From: Acidobacteriota bacterium
Lineage (GTDB): Bacteria; Acidobacteriota; Blastocatellia; RBC074
Direction: 5' to 3'
Assembly (NCBI GenBank): GCA_018269055.1
Contig: JAFDVI010000004.1
Span: forward strand, 462,359-526,358
DNA: 64,000 nucleotides
Part shown: piece by piece, positions 46,136 through 56,784 of the stretch
How positions within the stretch are numbered: the stretch's first letter is position 1
Layout of the letters: each line of letters starts with the position of its first letter
Program-made: the position numbers and the translations under genes
Notes under the pieces: model-generated
Told to the model about the DNA's origin: nothing
Database searches by the model: none
The model's input: only the letters and a program-made list of their open reading frames with translations

Positions 46136-47668
46136 ATGAAACTTTCTCGCAGAGAGATGTTGAAACAATCGGCTTCGCTGGTGATTGCAGCGGCCGGCAG
46201 TTCCGTGATGAATGCGCAAACGAAATTGCGTTCTTCCGAACTGGCAAATTATGACGCTTTGGGTTTGGCGGAACTCATCAGAAAAAAACAGATTACACCA
46301 TCGGAACTGGTTGAAGACACATTGAAACGCATTGAGCGCGTCAATCCGAAGCTCAACATCGTACTGACCAAAAACTTCGATGTCGAAAAGGCTCGCGCGA
46401 AAGCGAAGCAATCGCTCGGTGACGGAGCCTTTGCCGGAGTGCCCGTGCTGTTGAAAAACCTGTGCGAATATAAGGACGCTGACATTGATTTCGGCTCGCG
46501 GTTATATGCCCGCGCCATCGCCAAACACGGACGTTTGCACAAGGCCAATTCGCCATTTACCGCCCGAATGGAGCAAGCCGGATTCATCGTTGTCGGCATC
46601 ACCAATGCGCCGGAATTCGGATTGATCGAAACGACCGAACCGGTTTTACACGGAGCGGCACACAATCCGTGGAATCCTGATTACACGACGGGTGGTTCCA
46701 GCGGAGGTTCGGCGGCAGCGGTTGCTGCCGGGATCGTTCCGCTGGCGCACGCCAACGACGGCGGAGGTTCGATTCGTATTCCGGCGTGTCAAAACGGAAT
46801 CGTGGGTTTGAAACCGACGCGTCGCCGCGAAATCGCCATGTTCACCAGCGGCGGAATGGCCAACGATGTCATCGGCATCGCTAACGATTTATGCGTCAGC
46901 CGGACGGTGCGCGATACGGCAGCGTTTCTGAACCTGATGGAAAACAAGAGCAACGACAAATTGCCGCCGGTCGGGATGATTTCCGCTGCATCCCCCAAAC
47001 GGCTGAAGATTGCGTTATTGCTGGATGGCATTGCCGGTCAAAAAGCCGACCCCGAAGTTGAGAAAGCTATTCATTCGACTGCCAAACTCTGCGAATCGTT
47101 GAAACACACGGTCATCGAAGCCAAATGGCCCATCAACGGCGCGGAATTAACGGAAGCGTTTTTAGGTTACTGGGCCGCAGGAGCGGTCGGCGTGGAAGCC
47201 GAAATCGAACCGATGTTAGGCAAGGGCGTCAAACGCGAAGATGTGTTGGAACCGTGGACAATCGGGTTAATCGAATTGGGCAAAAAGCGCGGCTTGTTCA
47301 ATGCAGTGGGGCAGGCCACCAAAACTTTCACCGAAGCGGCTGCGACCATGGAAGCGTTCTTCAACACTTATGACGTGCTGTTGTCGCCGGTCATGCGGAT
47401 TCCTCCGTACAAACTCGGGTATCACACGCCGACGTTGAATTTTGATCTGTTGCTGAAACGTGTGGTGGACGAAGTCGCCTTCACGCCGTTGCACAACGCC
47501 TGCGGAACTCCTGCGATTTCACTGCCGCTGTATTGGACAAAAGACAATCTGCCCATCGGCTGCCAATTTGCCGCCTGGCGCGGCGGCGAAGCGACGTTGC
47601 TGCATCTGGCCTATGAACTGGAAGCGGCTCGACCGTGGGCAAAAAAACGACCGATGGTCGCGGCTTGA
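46136..47668 (+). CDS. Tat-exported amidase (amidase signature family)
   Basis: 510 residues. Twin-arginine signal [19 protein letters not shown]. The amidase signature catalytic triad is visible: K107 in VLLKNLCEY, the cis-serine S188 in [16 protein letters not shown], and the nucleophile S212 in [10 protein letters not shown]. It hydrolyses a C-N amide bond, substrate unknown. Ribosome site AGGAG, 7-8 bases from the ATG. It follows the acyl-CoA ligase by 22 bp, so it is likely the last gene of that transcript. An exported amidase releasing a carboxylic acid for import and activation would fit, by inference. Confidence 0.93.
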   Translation: MKLSRREMLKQSASLVIAAAGSSVMNAQTKLRSSELANYDALGLAELIRKKQITPSELVEDTLKRIERVNPKLNIVLTKNFDVEKARAKAKQSLGDGAFAGVPVLLKNLCEYKDADIDFGSRLYARAIAKHGRLHKANSPFTARMEQAGFIVVGITNAPEFGLIETTEPVLHGAAHNPWNPDYTTGGSSGGSAAAVAAGIVPLAHANDGGGSIRIPACQNGIVGLKPTRRREIAMFTSGGMANDVIGIANDLCVSRTVRDTAAFLNLMENKSNDKLPPVGMISAASPKRLKIALLLDGIAGQKADPEVEKAIHSTAKLCESLKHTVIEAKWPINGAELTEAFLGYWAAGAVGVEAEIEPMLGKGVKREDVLEPWTIGLIELGKKRGLFNAVGQATKTFTEAAATMEAFFNTYDVLLSPVMRIPPYKLGYHTPTLNFDLLLKRVVDEVAFTPLHNACGTPAISLPLYWTKDNLPIGCQFAAWRGGEATLLHLAYELEAARPWAKKRPMVAA

Positions 47669-47702
47669 ACCAGTCCCGCAACCATCAGCATTGTTTCTGA
47701 TT

Positions 47703-49658
47703 TTACGGCAAGGCAAACGCCACGACCGAATCGCCGCGTTTCGTTCCCAACTTGCCGTGACCTCCGGCGCAAATCACCACGAATTGTTTGCCGTCAACGG
47801 AATAAGTCATCGGCGCGGCTTGTGCGCTGGCCGGAAGTTTTCCCTCCCAAATCTGTTTCCCGGATTCCGCGTCGAAGGCGCGCAATTTGTCATCCATCGC
47901 GGCGCCGATGAACACCAACTCGCCAGCCGTCACCATCGAACCGCCCAAATTGATCGAACCGTATTCGGCGGCTTTGTCGCCCAACAACGCCAGTTGCGGA
48001 ATTCGTCCCAGCGGCACATCCCAACGAACTTCGCCCGTCGCCATATCCACTGCGGTCAGCTTTCCCCACGGTGGAGGAATGCACGGCGTGCCGGTCGGCG
48101 ACATCAGCGGTTCGCGGTACATCGCGTACGGCGTTCCGGTTTGTCGCCCGAATTCGCCTTTGACGCGATTGGTCGCGCCGGTTTCGCGCATTTTGTTGAA
48201 TTCGTCGCGCGGAATCAGTTTCACTTCAAACGGCAAGACGTTCGTGTTGACGAACAATAGATTGCGCACGGGATCGAACGACATTCCGCTCCAATTCATT
48301 CCGCCGACATTGCCCGGAATTGCCAGCGTGCCTTTCAAACTCGGCGGTGTGTAAATGCCTTCATTCCTCAAGCTGGCGATCTTTTCACGGCAATACTCAC
48401 GATCTTTATCGGTCAGTCCCCAGGCATCTTCGGCTTTCAATTGATGCGGGACCAACGGGCGCGGCAGTTTCGGAAACGGCTGGGTCGCAGAGGCCTGTTC
48501 CCCCGGAACATCGCTTTTTGGGACTGTGCGTTCTTCAATCGGGAAGACGGGTTTGCCATCGCGACGATCCAGCACAAACAGCATTCCCATCTTTGTGCCA
48601 ATGACGACGGCGGGAATCTCTTTGCCTTGTCGTTTCAGGTTGATCAGCATTGGTTGCGCGGGCACGTCGTAATCCCACAAATCGTGATGCACGATCTGAA
48701 AATGCCAGACGACTTTGCCCGTGGAAGCTTTGATCGCCACCACCGAGTTGGCGTAGCGGTTGTCGCCTTTGCGTTCGCCGCCGTAAAAATCCGGGCTGGG
48801 ACTGCTGGTGGGAATGAACACCAGATCGCGCTCGGCATCGGCGGAAATGATGGACCAGGCGTTGGCGGCACCGGTTTTGACTGAACTTTCTCCTTCCCAA
48901 GTTTTGCGCGCAGGGTCTTTGTCGGCGGTCGGAATTGGGTCAAAACTCCAGCGCAGCTTGCCGGTCAACGCGTCGTAAGCGCGCACGACGCCGCGTTCCA
49001 TTTCCACGCCGCCGTTATCGCCAATGGCGGAGCCGACAACAACCAGATCGCCAATCACCGCCGGAGGCGAAGTTACCTGATAATTTTGATAGCCATTGTA
49101 CGTTCCGAATCGCACGTCGCGCTTCAAATCAACCTGGCCGCTTTCGCCAAAGTCCGAAAATGGTTTGCCGCTGCCAGCGTCCAGCGCAATCAATCGTGCA
49201 TCCAGCGTCGCGACAAAAATCCGCCGCGCGGCTTTTCGTTTATCACTCGTCGCGGGCCACGTCGAAACTCCACGCGAAGTTTGCTCCGAATATCTGCGTT
49301 CGAGCGACACTTGCGGATCAAACGTCCAGCGTTCCTTGCCCGTCGCCGGGTCGAGCGCAATCACTCGGCTGTACGGCGTCGTCAGATACAACACCCCGTC
49401 CACCAGAATCGGCGTGGATTCAAACGCGGCGTTTCGAGCGCCAGCCGCTTTCACGTCTTCCGCACCAGTGTGGTATGTCCACGCAATCTGAAGTTTGGCG
49501 ACGTTGTCGCGTTTGATCTGATCGAGCGGCGAAAACCGTGAACCTTTAGCATCTCGGCCATAGGCGGGCCAATCCACGGAAGTCTTTTTCTTTTGAGCAT
49601 CGGCAATGCTGAGCAATCCAAAACTGATCAGCAGCAGTAGAAAAATTGTGCGGCGCAT
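47703..49658 (-). CDS. Exported PQQ-dependent dehydrogenase (quinoprotein, eight-blade propeller)
   Basis: 651 residues. Signal peptide about 1-21 (ISFGLLSIADA). The mature start has VDWPAYGRDAKGSRFSPLDQI, then repeated blades (IALDPATGKERWTFDP, RAYDALTGKLRWSFD, WAIIS-type strands, AVDMATGEVRWDVPLG, AFDAESGKQIWEGKL). This resembles membrane-free homologues of quinoprotein glucose and alcohol dehydrogenases that oxidise sugars or alcohols in the periplasm with PQQ. No PQQ biosynthesis gene is in the window. It converges with the amidase gene and diverges from the GMC oxidoreductase; the 235-bp shared spacer probably holds both promoters. Confidence 0.92.
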   Translation of the reverse strand: MRRTIFLLLLISFGLLSIADAQKKKTSVDWPAYGRDAKGSRFSPLDQIKRDNVAKLQIAWTYHTGAEDVKAAGARNAAFESTPILVDGVLYLTTPYSRVIALDPATGKERWTFDPQVSLERRYSEQTSRGVSTWPATSDKRKAARRIFVATLDARLIALDAGSGKPFSDFGESGQVDLKRDVRFGTYNGYQNYQVTSPPAVIGDLVVVGSAIGDNGGVEMERGVVRAYDALTGKLRWSFDPIPTADKDPARKTWEGESSVKTGAANAWSIISADAERDLVFIPTSSPSPDFYGGERKGDNRYANSVVAIKASTGKVVWHFQIVHHDLWDYDVPAQPMLINLKRQGKEIPAVVIGTKMGMLFVLDRRDGKPVFPIEERTVPKSDVPGEQASATQPFPKLPRPLVPHQLKAEDAWGLTDKDREYCREKIASLRNEGIYTPPSLKGTLAIPGNVGGMNWSGMSFDPVRNLLFVNTNVLPFEVKLIPRDEFNKMRETGATNRVKGEFGRQTGTPYAMYREPLMSPTGTPCIPPPWGKLTAVDMATGEVRWDVPLGRIPQLALLGDKAAEYGSINLGGSMVTAGELVFIGAAMDDKLRAFDAESGKQIWEGKLPASAQAAPMTYSVDGKQFVVICAGGHGKLGTKRGDSVVAFALP

Positions 49659-49893
49659 GATTCTCCTTCAAAAGTATGGTTTTCAGTTTGAACAAGTATT
49701 TCGGAAATGCTGAAACCAGTACGCAATTCTGGCGACGAATTCTTCGACGAAATTCCATTTGCTTTAACCGGGCAAAATCCTACAGCGAGAAACCGCGCCA
49801 GAGATGCTTTAACAATCTCTTCTCTGTGATTTAGTATGCAGGCGTTTTCAAACGGTTACCCATCTCACCAAAATCAAACGCGTGGAGAAACGG

Positions 49894-51534
49894 ATGCAAA
49901 TCAAAAAGCAGGCGAAAGTCTACGATGTGGTTGTCATTGGTTCGGGAGCTTCGGGCGGAATGGCAGCCTGGAACCTGACACAGCAAGGCGTCAACGTTCT
50001 GCTGCTGGACGCCGGTGGTCGCTTTGACCGCTCAACATTCTGGACACACGTGTTTCCTTACGAAGCTCGCGAACGTCGCGCGCGCGGTGAAAAACCGCCG
50101 GAATTTTACCTGAGCAGAACCGAGCAGCCGGTGCTGACTCCGCCAGGACAACCGTTTGATTTGATCCGGGTTTGGGGTATCGGAGGCAAGACCAACGTTT
50201 GGGGCCGCGTTTCGTTGCGCTATTCCGACGTGGATTTCAAAGTCAACGACGGGTATGGCATTCCCTGGCCGATTGAATACAAAGACATCAAACCGTATTA
50301 CGATAAAGTTGACCAACTGATCGGCGTCAACGGCGGCGACGAAGATTTGGACGTGCTGCCCGGCAGCAAATTCCACATGCCACCGCCACGTCCGCGATGC
50401 GGCGAGATGATTTTGAAAAAATCCGCTGCCAGTGTCGGCATTCAAATCATTCCCGGTCGCCGCGCAGTGTTGACGCGCAATCACAACGGTTGGCCGGCGT
50501 GTCATTACTGCGGACGCTGCGGTTCGGGGTGCGATACGGGAAGCTTTTTCAATTCCGCCGATCATCTGATCCCTGTTGCCACCAAAACCGGCAAACTGGA
50601 AATTCGCACCAACGCCGTCGTCGCACGCATTTTGACCGACAAAGAAGGCAGGGCGAGCGGCGTACAGTATTTTGACCGTCACACCAAAGCCGAAACACAG
50701 GTTCGCGCGCGCGTCGTAGTGCTGGGCGCTTCGGCGATTGATTCGACGCGGATTTTACTGAATTCCAAATCAGCGATTTACCCGAATGGCATTGGCAACA
50801 CGTCGGACGTAATTGGCAAATATCTGTGCGAACAGTTCCGCTTTCACGCGCGCGCTTTTCTGCCGCAACTCTTCGATCAAGAAACTTCAAACGACGATGG
50901 CATCGGCGGCGAACATATTTACATGCCTCGGTTCAATCATCGCGACGGACGCAAGCGCGATTACGCGCGTGGCTTCGGCATGCAGTTCTGGGGCATTGGT
51001 TGTCAGGCGGGCGCAGGCTGGGCCAAAGGCTTGACGGGTTTTGGCGCGGATCTGAAAGCTGATGTTCGCAAACGCTACCCTTCGTGGGTTGAGCTTCATC
51101 CTTACGGCGAAGTTCCTCCGCGGGCGGAAAACCGCGTCGAAGTTGACGAAAACCACCGCGATAAATACGGCGTGCCGCTGCCAAAATTGGTGATGAAGTA
51201 CGGCGACAACGAAATGAAGATGATGCAGGAAATGTACGACACTGCCGAACAAATTCTGCGCGCGGCCAAAGCCGAAATCTTCCAATTCAATCGCGGCGAT
51301 TACGACATCCCCGGCACAGCCATTCACGAACATGGAACCTGTCGCATGGGCAGCGATCCGAAAACGTCAGCGCTGAATCGCTTCAACCAAATGCACGCAG
51401 TCAAGAATCTTTTCGTCGTGGATGGCAGTTCCTTCCCATCCGCCACGGAAAAGAACCCGACGCTGACCATTCTGGCCATCGCCTGGCGCGCGACTGATTA
51501 TTTGGCTGAGGAGATGAAGAAAGGCTCTCTGTAG
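49894..51534 (+). CDS. GMC-family FAD oxidoreductase with a cysteine cluster
   Basis: 547 residues from the second ATG ([11 protein letters not shown]), because GGAG lies 6 bases upstream; a GTG four codons earlier is less likely. FAD-binding [20 protein letters not shown] at the N-terminus, then [21 protein letters not shown] cysteine cluster [11 protein letters not shown] (about 203-213) is seen in GMC proteins related to the gluconate/glucoside dehydrogenase large subunits. Near the C-terminus are [10 protein letters not shown] and [17 protein letters not shown], with the catalytic histidine and Asn. No signal peptide; related subunits are often exported with a small partner, which is not here. 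Divergent from the PQQ enzyme. The stop codon overlaps a heptad repeat. Confidence 0.92.
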   Translation: MQIKKQAKVYDVVVIGSGASGGMAAWNLTQQGVNVLLLDAGGRFDRSTFWTHVFPYEARERRARGEKPPEFYLSRTEQPVLTPPGQPFDLIRVWGIGGKTNVWGRVSLRYSDVDFKVNDGYGIPWPIEYKDIKPYYDKVDQLIGVNGGDEDLDVLPGSKFHMPPPRPRCGEMILKKSAASVGIQIIPGRRAVLTRNHNGWPACHYCGRCGSGCDTGSFFNSADHLIPVATKTGKLEIRTNAVVARILTDKEGRASGVQYFDRHTKAETQVRARVVVLGASAIDSTRILLNSKSAIYPNGIGNTSDVIGKYLCEQFRFHARAFLPQLFDQETSNDDGIGGEHIYMPRFNHRDGRKRDYARGFGMQFWGIGCQAGAGWAKGLTGFGADLKADVRKRYPSWVELHPYGEVPPRAENRVEVDENHRDKYGVPLPKLVMKYGDNEMKMMQEMYDTAEQILRAAKAEIFQFNRGDYDIPGTAIHEHGTCRMGSDPKTSALNRFNQMHAVKNLFVVDGSSFPSATEKNPTLTILAIAWRATDYLAEEMKKGSL

Positions 51535-51608
51535 TTCGCAGTTCGCAGTTCGCGGTTCACAGACAAACCGCCGCGAAGCTGCGAACTGCGAACAGTGAAC
51601 TGCGAACT
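51533..51608. repeat. Heptad palindrome without a gene inside
   Basis: Left arm 51533-51560: AGTTCGC three times, then GGTTCAC, in exact 7-bp steps. Right arm 51581-51608: inverted heptads GCGAACT, GCGAACA, GTGAACT, GCGAACT. It begins inside the GMC stop codon and ends two bases before the plsC ATG, filling the whole junction. The same 7-bp style as the cassette at 35801-36238, but with a different heptad and only about 20 bases between the arms. Confidence 0.8.
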
Positions 51609-51610
51609 GA

Positions 51611-52279
51611 ATGAATAAACTCTGGCTTTTCCACATTTCGCGCTGGTCGGTTGGGATTTTTTCGAAGCTTTACTTCCGCATCGAATTTGAAGGCGTCGAG
51701 CGCGTGCCGAAGTCCGGTGCGATGATCGTAGCCCCGAATCACGTCAGTTATTTCGATCCGTTTTGGGTTTCGATTCCGATTGCTCGTCCCTTGCGCTATA
51801 TGACCTGGGACCGTATGACGCGGCTGCCTGTGCTGGGAAAATTGATTACGGCGTATGGATCGTTTCCGGTGAACGTGGATCGTGGGCAAGGTGACCGCGC
51901 CGCATTGAAAGCTTCGCTGGAACAATTGCGTGCCGGAGGCGGCTTGATGTTGTTTCCTGAAGGCTCGCGCACTCCCTCAGGCCGATTGGAAGAATTCAAA
52001 CCTGGCGTGGTTCGCCTGGCGATTGAAACAGGAGCGCCCATTGTTCCCGTGACCATCATCGGCGGTTACCGAGCATACGCGCGGCATTATTACTTCCCTC
52101 GCCCGTTCAAAGTCCGCATCGTATACCACGAACCAATTCACCTGACACTGCCAGCCAATCACGCTGAGCTAAAACATTACCAGCAGGAACAAACTTCAAG
52201 ATTGCAATCCATCATCGCATCAGCATTATCACCGGAAGAAACGCCGCTGAAAGAACAACCAACAATTGCCAGCTCATAG
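51611..52279 (+). CDS. plsC: 1-acyl-sn-glycerol-3-phosphate acyltransferase family protein
   Basis: 222 residues of the PlsC-like acyltransferase family, transferring an acyl chain to lysophosphatidic acid or a similar lysolipid at the inner membrane. The catalytic NHxxxxD motif is [11 protein letters not shown] (H44, D49), and the glycerol-phosphate motif [10 protein letters not shown] spans 115-124. A hydrophobic N-terminal segment (about 4-22) would tether it. No ribosome site is visible; the preceding bases belong to a heptad repeat. It ends before a strong bidirectional terminator shared with rpoD. Confidence 0.9.
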   Translation: MNKLWLFHISRWSVGIFSKLYFRIEFEGVERVPKSGAMIVAPNHVSYFDPFWVSIPIARPLRYMTWDRMTRLPVLGKLITAYGSFPVNVDRGQGDRAALKASLEQLRAGGGLMLFPEGSRTPSGRLEEFKPGVVRLAIETGAPIVPVTIIGGYRAYARHYYFPRPFKVRIVYHEPIHLTLPANHAELKHYQQEQTSRLQSIIASALSPEETPLKEQPTIASS

Positions 52280-52286
52280 AGTGGCA

Positions 52287-52336
52287 AAAACAAAACAGCC
52301 TCAACTTCAGATCTAAAATTGAGGCTGTTTTGTTTT
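52287..52336. terminator. Bidirectional terminator between plsC and rpoD
   Basis: An 18-bp perfect arm pair, 52287-52304 with 52319-52336, in which the GCCTCAA/TTGAGGC stem is flanked by A-rich and T-rich tracts (AAAACAAAACA and TGTTTTGTTTT). It is symmetrical, so it serves both the plus-strand plsC and the minus-strand rpoD gene. Confidence 0.9.
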
Positions 52337-52350
52337 CTTTTTATTTGAAG

Positions 52351-54054
52351 TTACGGTCTGCCGCTTTCCAAGAAAGCTTTCAACTTACGAGACCGCGATG
52401 GATGGCGCAGTTTGCGCAACGCCTTCGCTTCGATCTGGCGGATGCGTTCGCGGGTGACGGCGAAATGCTGGCCGACTTCTTCCAGCGTGTGTTCGCTGCC
52501 GTTCGGGCCCAGGCCGAACCGCATCTTGATGACTTTCTCTTCACGCGGCGTCAGGGTCTTCAACACTTCTTCGGTAATTTCGCGAAGGTTGATGTTGATG
52601 ACGGCTTCCGCCGGGTTCTGGATCGTCTTGTCTTCGATGAAATCGCCGAGATGCGAATCTTCCTCTTCTCCGATGGGAGTTTCGAGCGAGATCGGTTCCT
52701 GCGCGATCTTCAGAACCTTACGGACTTTCGAGGCCGGAATGTCCATCTTCTTGGCGATTTCTTCGCTGGTTGGTTCGCGTCCGAGTTCCTGCACCAGTGC
52801 GCGTGAAGTCCGGATCAGTTTGTTGATCGTTTCGATCATGTGAACCGGAATTCGGATCGTGCGTGCCTGGTCGGCGATGGCACGCGTGATCGCCTGGCGA
52901 ATCCACCACGTAGCGTAAGTCGAAAACTTGTAGCCGCGACGGTATTCAAACTTGTCCACGGCTTTCATCAAACCGATGTTGCCTTCCTGAATCAGATCCA
53001 GGAACTGCAAACCGCGGTTGGTGTACTTTTTGGCAATGGAAACCACCAAGCGCAAGTTAGCTTCGACGAGTTCTTTCTTGGCCTGCTGCGCTTCGGCTTC
53101 ACCGGCAATAACAGTTTGCAGCGAACGTTTGATGTCCGTCGCCGGTAACCGGTGCTGCTCTTCCAATTGCGTCAGGTGACGTTTGGTCGCGCGCAGCTTC
53201 TTTTCGACTTCTTTCTTTTCGTCTTCGTTGCGTTTGCGCTCGTAGGAACGTTGCAGCTTGTCAATTTCGCGCTCGGTCTCTTTGACTTCCATCGAAGCGC
53301 GCCGCATTGCGCCCACCAACCGCTCCTGAACCTTCGGTGTGAATTCCAGTAAACGGAACAAATGCGATAGTTCAATGCGCTGCCGAGCCAGTTTTCGTTT
53401 CATCTTGACCAGCTTGGGCGAACGTTTCGGTTCGGCCAACACCTTTTCGTACATCTGGCTGGTCTTTTTGAAGACCTTGTTAATTTCGGCAATCGTTTCG
53501 AGCGTGTAATTGTGATATTCGAGAATCTTTTCTTCCGTGATGCCTTCTTGTTCGGTGAAGGTCACAATTTCACGGACAGATAGATATTCTTCGTTCAATT
53601 CCTTGCCGATCTGAATCAGTTCGGCAACGGCGATTGGCGAACGGGAAATGGCTTTTTGCGCGCGAATTTTGCCGCGCTCGATGCGTTTGGCAATGGCGAC
53701 TTCGCCTTCGCGGGTCAGCAACGGGACAACGCCCATTTCGCGCAGGTAAAGTCGAACCGGATCGTTGGTTTTTTCCAGATTGCCCGGCGAAAGGTCAAGT
53801 TCGACCTCTTCTTCCTGGCCGTCATCCATCTTTTTATCGGCGTTGGCAGCGGCAACGGCAGTTTCCAGAAACTTTTCTTCCGAATCGGCGATGGTGATGC
53901 CTTCCGCTCCCAGCGTAGCAAAGATGTCTTCGATCTCGTCGGGGGAGACCAACCCTTCCGGCAGTTCCTGGTTGATTTCGTCATAGCTCAGGAACGCCTT
54001 GTCTTTGCCCATGTCCAAAAGTTTTTGAACATCATCTGAGTATTTTTCTTCCAC
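52351..54054 (-). CDS. rpoD: Primary RNA polymerase sigma factor RpoD
   Basis: The start is set at the GTG at 54054 ([10 protein letters not shown]), 8 bases after AAAGGAG; the longer ATG-initiated frame lacks a ribosome site. About 567 residues. Region 1.1-like N-terminus, region 1.2 ([21 protein letters not shown]), a large helical non-conserved region, region 2 ([35 protein letters not shown]), region 3, and region 4 with [20 protein letters not shown]. The [10 protein letters not shown] segment is the primary-sigma signature. Downstream of dnaG, as in the macromolecular-synthesis operon, though no rpsU is seen before dnaG. Confidence 0.96.
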   Translation of the reverse strand: MEEKYSDDVQKLLDMGKDKAFLSYDEINQELPEGLVSPDEIEDIFATLGAEGITIADSEEKFLETAVAAANADKKMDDGQEEEVELDLSPGNLEKTNDPVRLYLREMGVVPLLTREGEVAIAKRIERGKIRAQKAISRSPIAVAELIQIGKELNEEYLSVREIVTFTEQEGITEEKILEYHNYTLETIAEINKVFKKTSQMYEKVLAEPKRSPKLVKMKRKLARQRIELSHLFRLLEFTPKVQERLVGAMRRASMEVKETEREIDKLQRSYERKRNEDEKKEVEKKLRATKRHLTQLEEQHRLPATDIKRSLQTVIAGEAEAQQAKKELVEANLRLVVSIAKKYTNRGLQFLDLIQEGNIGLMKAVDKFEYRRGYKFSTYATWWIRQAITRAIADQARTIRIPVHMIETINKLIRTSRALVQELGREPTSEEIAKKMDIPASKVRKVLKIAQEPISLETPIGEEEDSHLGDFIEDKTIQNPAEAVININLREITEEVLKTLTPREEKVIKMRFGLGPNGSEHTLEEVGQHFAVTRERIRQIEAKALRKLRHPSRSRKLKAFLESGRP

Positions 54055-54203
54055 TTTAATCACTCCTTTTTTGCCGCAGCCTTGCAAAACAGCCACAGCA
54101 ATAACCTTCACTCCCTTGTTTCTTACTTCTCTTTTTATTATTACGAAAGCAACAGGTTAGCGGTTTGACGGCTTAGTTTTTTATATTGTCGGCCTCTCAC
54201 TTT

Positions 54204-56012
54204 TTAGCCGTTCCATCGCGCCAATTCTCGCTCCTGTTTTGCCAATTCAAATTTGAGCATCATCAATTCGCCTAAACGCTGGGCATTATTGCTTCGTTGC
54301 GCATGGTTAAGCTCTGCTTGGAGTGCCGCTTGTTTTTCGGCCAATTTTCCGCAGCGCAAGCTATGAAGACTTTCCGCAGCCTCGCGTTCGGCTCGATTCA
54401 ACGATTGCTGATCCGTCAAATCTATCTCGACATCACTGATCATCAGTAGTGGCAGCAAATTACTTGCCAAATCCTCATCGTCGAGTTGTTGACTCAATAC
54501 CGGATAAGAAATCTCAATCTGATGACGTTCAAACTCAAAGATCGTGTGAAAAAGTTTTTCGGTTCTCAGGCCGAAATAATCTTCTTCGGTCATTTTCAAG
54601 CTCATTTGCCGCCTGACGGGCTGGCAAGTAAGCAAAATCTCAAGCAATTTTCGCTCCGCCGGTTTCACAGCGATGCTGGCAATCACAGCCTGATCGCTGA
54701 CTTTGTCCTGACGCGCTTCAGCAGCCTTACGAAATTCCTGGCGGATGAGTTTGCTGTCAATTTTCAATCGGTCGGCGATTCGTTCGAACTGCTCGGCGCG
54801 TTCGATGCGGTCTTTGACCAACTTCAAATACGGCAGAATTGCATTGATCGTTTCGACTTTACCTGTGGGACGGGTTTGGTCATTTGCGCCGACGGCCTGT
54901 TCAACTATGTAATCCAGAAAAGGTTGGGAGTTCTTGAGCAATCGCAAATATCCATCAGCGCCGCGCGCTCGGATGAACTCGTCCGGGTCCAAGTTGTCCG
55001 GCAGTGTTAGCACATTGACCTTGAACCCTTCGCCCAACAGCAATTCCAAACTGCGTTTTGTCGCCGCTACGCCCGCCGAATCAGGATCGAAATTGACCAC
55101 AATTTTCCGCGTATACCGCCCCAGCAGCCGCACCTGATTTTCCGTCAAGGCCGTTCCCAAACTCGCCACCAGATTTCGCACGCCTTCCTGAAAGGGGAGC
55201 AAAAAATCCAGGTAACCTTCGACCAAAATGGCAAAATCCTTGTTTCGAATGGAATCGCGAGAGTAGCTAAGTCCAAATAAATGCTGGCCTTTTGTGTACA
55301 CAGCGGTTTCCGGCGAATTCAAGTATTTCGGCTCGCCCTCGCCGATAATTCGTCCACCAAAAGCGACCATTCGCCCCTGCGTGTCGCAAATTGGAAACAT
55401 CAGCCGCCCGCGAAAACGGTCGTAAAAGCCGCCAGCCTCTTTCAGCGTTACCAGGCCGCTGCGTTCAATCTGGGCAGTTGAAGCTCCGCGCGAACGCAAA
55501 AAACTGCTCATCGCGTCCCAACTGTTCGGCGCGTAACCGAGCCGGAACTGTTTCCGGGTCGCTTCGGTAATTCCGCGCCCTTCCAAATACGCCAGCCCGC
55601 GTCGGCCTTCGGCGGTTTCGGTCAGGGTTTGTTCAAAGAACTCCGTCGCCCAAGTGTTCAGTTGCAGCAAATCCGCTCGCTGCCGGTCGCGCTCTTCGTA
55701 ATTCCGCTGGTCATCGGCGACCACGGGAACCGCAATTCCGCATTTTTCAGCGACGGTTTTGACGGCTTCGGGAAATGGCGCACCCTCGATTTCCATCACG
55801 AAGGTGATTGCGTCGCCGCCTTTTCCGCAGCCAAAGCACTTAAAAAGACCTTTTGACGGATTGACACTGAAACTCGGCGTCTTTTCATTATGAAATGGGC
55901 AACATGCCCAATAATTATTCCCCTTCTTTTTCAACGAAACGTAATCGCCGACGATTCGCAAAATGTCGGCTTGATTTCGCAACTCCTCGCTGAAACCACG
56001 CGGGATTTTCAT
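54204..56012 (-). CDS. dnaG: DNA primase
   Basis: 602 residues. Zinc-binding N-terminal domain with C38-x2-H41 and C59-x2-C62 (CPFH and CFGCGKGGD). Then the catalytic core and TOPRIM domain ([29 protein letters not shown] with DPD), and a C-terminal helicase-binding region of about 180 residues. Synthesises RNA primers for lagging-strand replication. It lies 150 bp upstream of rpoD and 35 bp downstream of a small inserted gene pair that separates it from mutS2. Only weak purine bases precede the ATG. Confidence 0.96.
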   Translation of the reverse strand: MKIPRGFSEELRNQADILRIVGDYVSLKKKGNNYWACCPFHNEKTPSFSVNPSKGLFKCFGCGKGGDAITFVMEIEGAPFPEAVKTVAEKCGIAVPVVADDQRNYEERDRQRADLLQLNTWATEFFEQTLTETAEGRRGLAYLEGRGITEATRKQFRLGYAPNSWDAMSSFLRSRGASTAQIERSGLVTLKEAGGFYDRFRGRLMFPICDTQGRMVAFGGRIIGEGEPKYLNSPETAVYTKGQHLFGLSYSRDSIRNKDFAILVEGYLDFLLPFQEGVRNLVASLGTALTENQVRLLGRYTRKIVVNFDPDSAGVAATKRSLELLLGEGFKVNVLTLPDNLDPDEFIRARGADGYLRLLKNSQPFLDYIVEQAVGANDQTRPTGKVETINAILPYLKLVKDRIERAEQFERIADRLKIDSKLIRQEFRKAAEARQDKVSDQAVIASIAVKPAERKLLEILLTCQPVRRQMSLKMTEEDYFGLRTEKLFHTIFEFERHQIEISYPVLSQQLDDEDLASNLLPLLMISDVEIDLTDQQSLNRAEREAAESLHSLRCGKLAEKQAALQAELNHAQRSNNAQRLGELMMLKFELAKQERELARWNG

Positions 56013-56047
56013 AACTTAATGCGCCACAACAACAGCAACTCCAACAC

Positions 56048-56425
56048 TTATGCAGCCTGCTTCAAAATAATTTCCGGTTGCAGTGATGAAATCGGAATCG
56101 TTTCAACCGCTGAAGGAACATAAGTAGATACCGATAAGATCCCATCAACCGGTGGCGTTCGCAAAATTTCAATTACAAGCTCACGCAATTCTGAAGACAA
56201 GTCATTCAATCCACTCAGCGGAAAGCTACGAAGCCCCAACTCAGTTTTTTGAGCTAACACCGAATAATCAAACAATGTTAGTCCAACGGCACGCCGTTCC
56301 GTTTTATTCACACGCAGTAGCATATGTTCGTTGAGTTCAATGCCGGTAGCCTTTTCGCCGGGCGAAAACGAGATATGGAGCGTGTCGCTCGATTCATCAT
56401 ACTTAAACACCGGCTTGCTCATCAT
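56048..56425 (-). CDS. DUF2283 family protein (possible antitoxin)
   Basis: 125 residues. The N-terminal 50 residues match DUF2283: FKYDESSDTLHISFSPGEK, then GIELNEHMLLRVNKTERRAVGLTLFDYS. A helical tail follows (LSSELRELVIEILRT). DUF2283 proteins are small beta proteins often next to RelE-like genes. Here it begins 2 bases after the stop of the upstream 109-residue gene, so the pair is co-transcribed and probably coupled. Base composition looks richer in A+T than in dnaG or mutS2. Antitoxin function is inferred only from pairing. Confidence 0.75.
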   Translation of the reverse strand: MMSKPVFKYDESSDTLHISFSPGEKATGIELNEHMLLRVNKTERRAVGLTLFDYSVLAQKTELGLRSFPLSGLNDLSSELRELVIEILRTPPVDGILSVSTYVPSAVETIPISSLQPEIILKQAA

Positions 56426-56427
56426 AA

Positions 56428-56757
56428 TTACCCAACTTCTTTCTGGTATGCAGTAACGATGTAATTGTTCGGAACCACGGCTCCAGTTTCATCTTCAACA
56501 AATCGGAATAAAACCACTGCAACAATATGTGTATTCGTTTCTGACAAATTCTCAAACGCTTTTGAGTAACGATACTTTTGTGGGTTGAATAACTCCTGCT
56601 TCCGCTGTCCTGTGCGAATTGTTTCACGTAACTGCTCTTCACAACCCGACATTTCCGGGTGATTCATCGGTTCGGAAATATGATGCCAATGCTCCTCAGT
56701 CAGGTAGATATGATTGCCGTAACGATCCTGTTCGATCCAGCGGCGGCCTTGAACCAT
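56428..56757 (-). CDS. Small basic protein, PBECR/RelE-like nuclease candidate (possible toxin)
   Basis: 109 residues. IEQDRYGNHIYLTEEHWHHI (about 8-27) is followed by HPEMSG, RETIRTGQRKQELFNPQKYRYSK and TNTHIVAVVLFRFVEDETG, ending NNYIVTAYQKE. The pattern of a YLTEEHW start, an Arg/Lys-rich middle and a late beta strand resembles small phage-type or RelE-like nucleases (PBECR group), but I am not certain of the family. It directly precedes the DUF2283 gene by 2 bp and both sit as an island between mutS2 and dnaG. Confidence 0.65.
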   Translation of the reverse strand: MVQGRRWIEQDRYGNHIYLTEEHWHHISEPMNHPEMSGCEEQLRETIRTGQRKQELFNPQKYRYSKAFENLSETNTHIVAVVLFRFVEDETGAVVPNNYIVTAYQKEVG

Positions 56758-56784
56758 ATCTACATTTCCCGTCCAAAAAACTTC

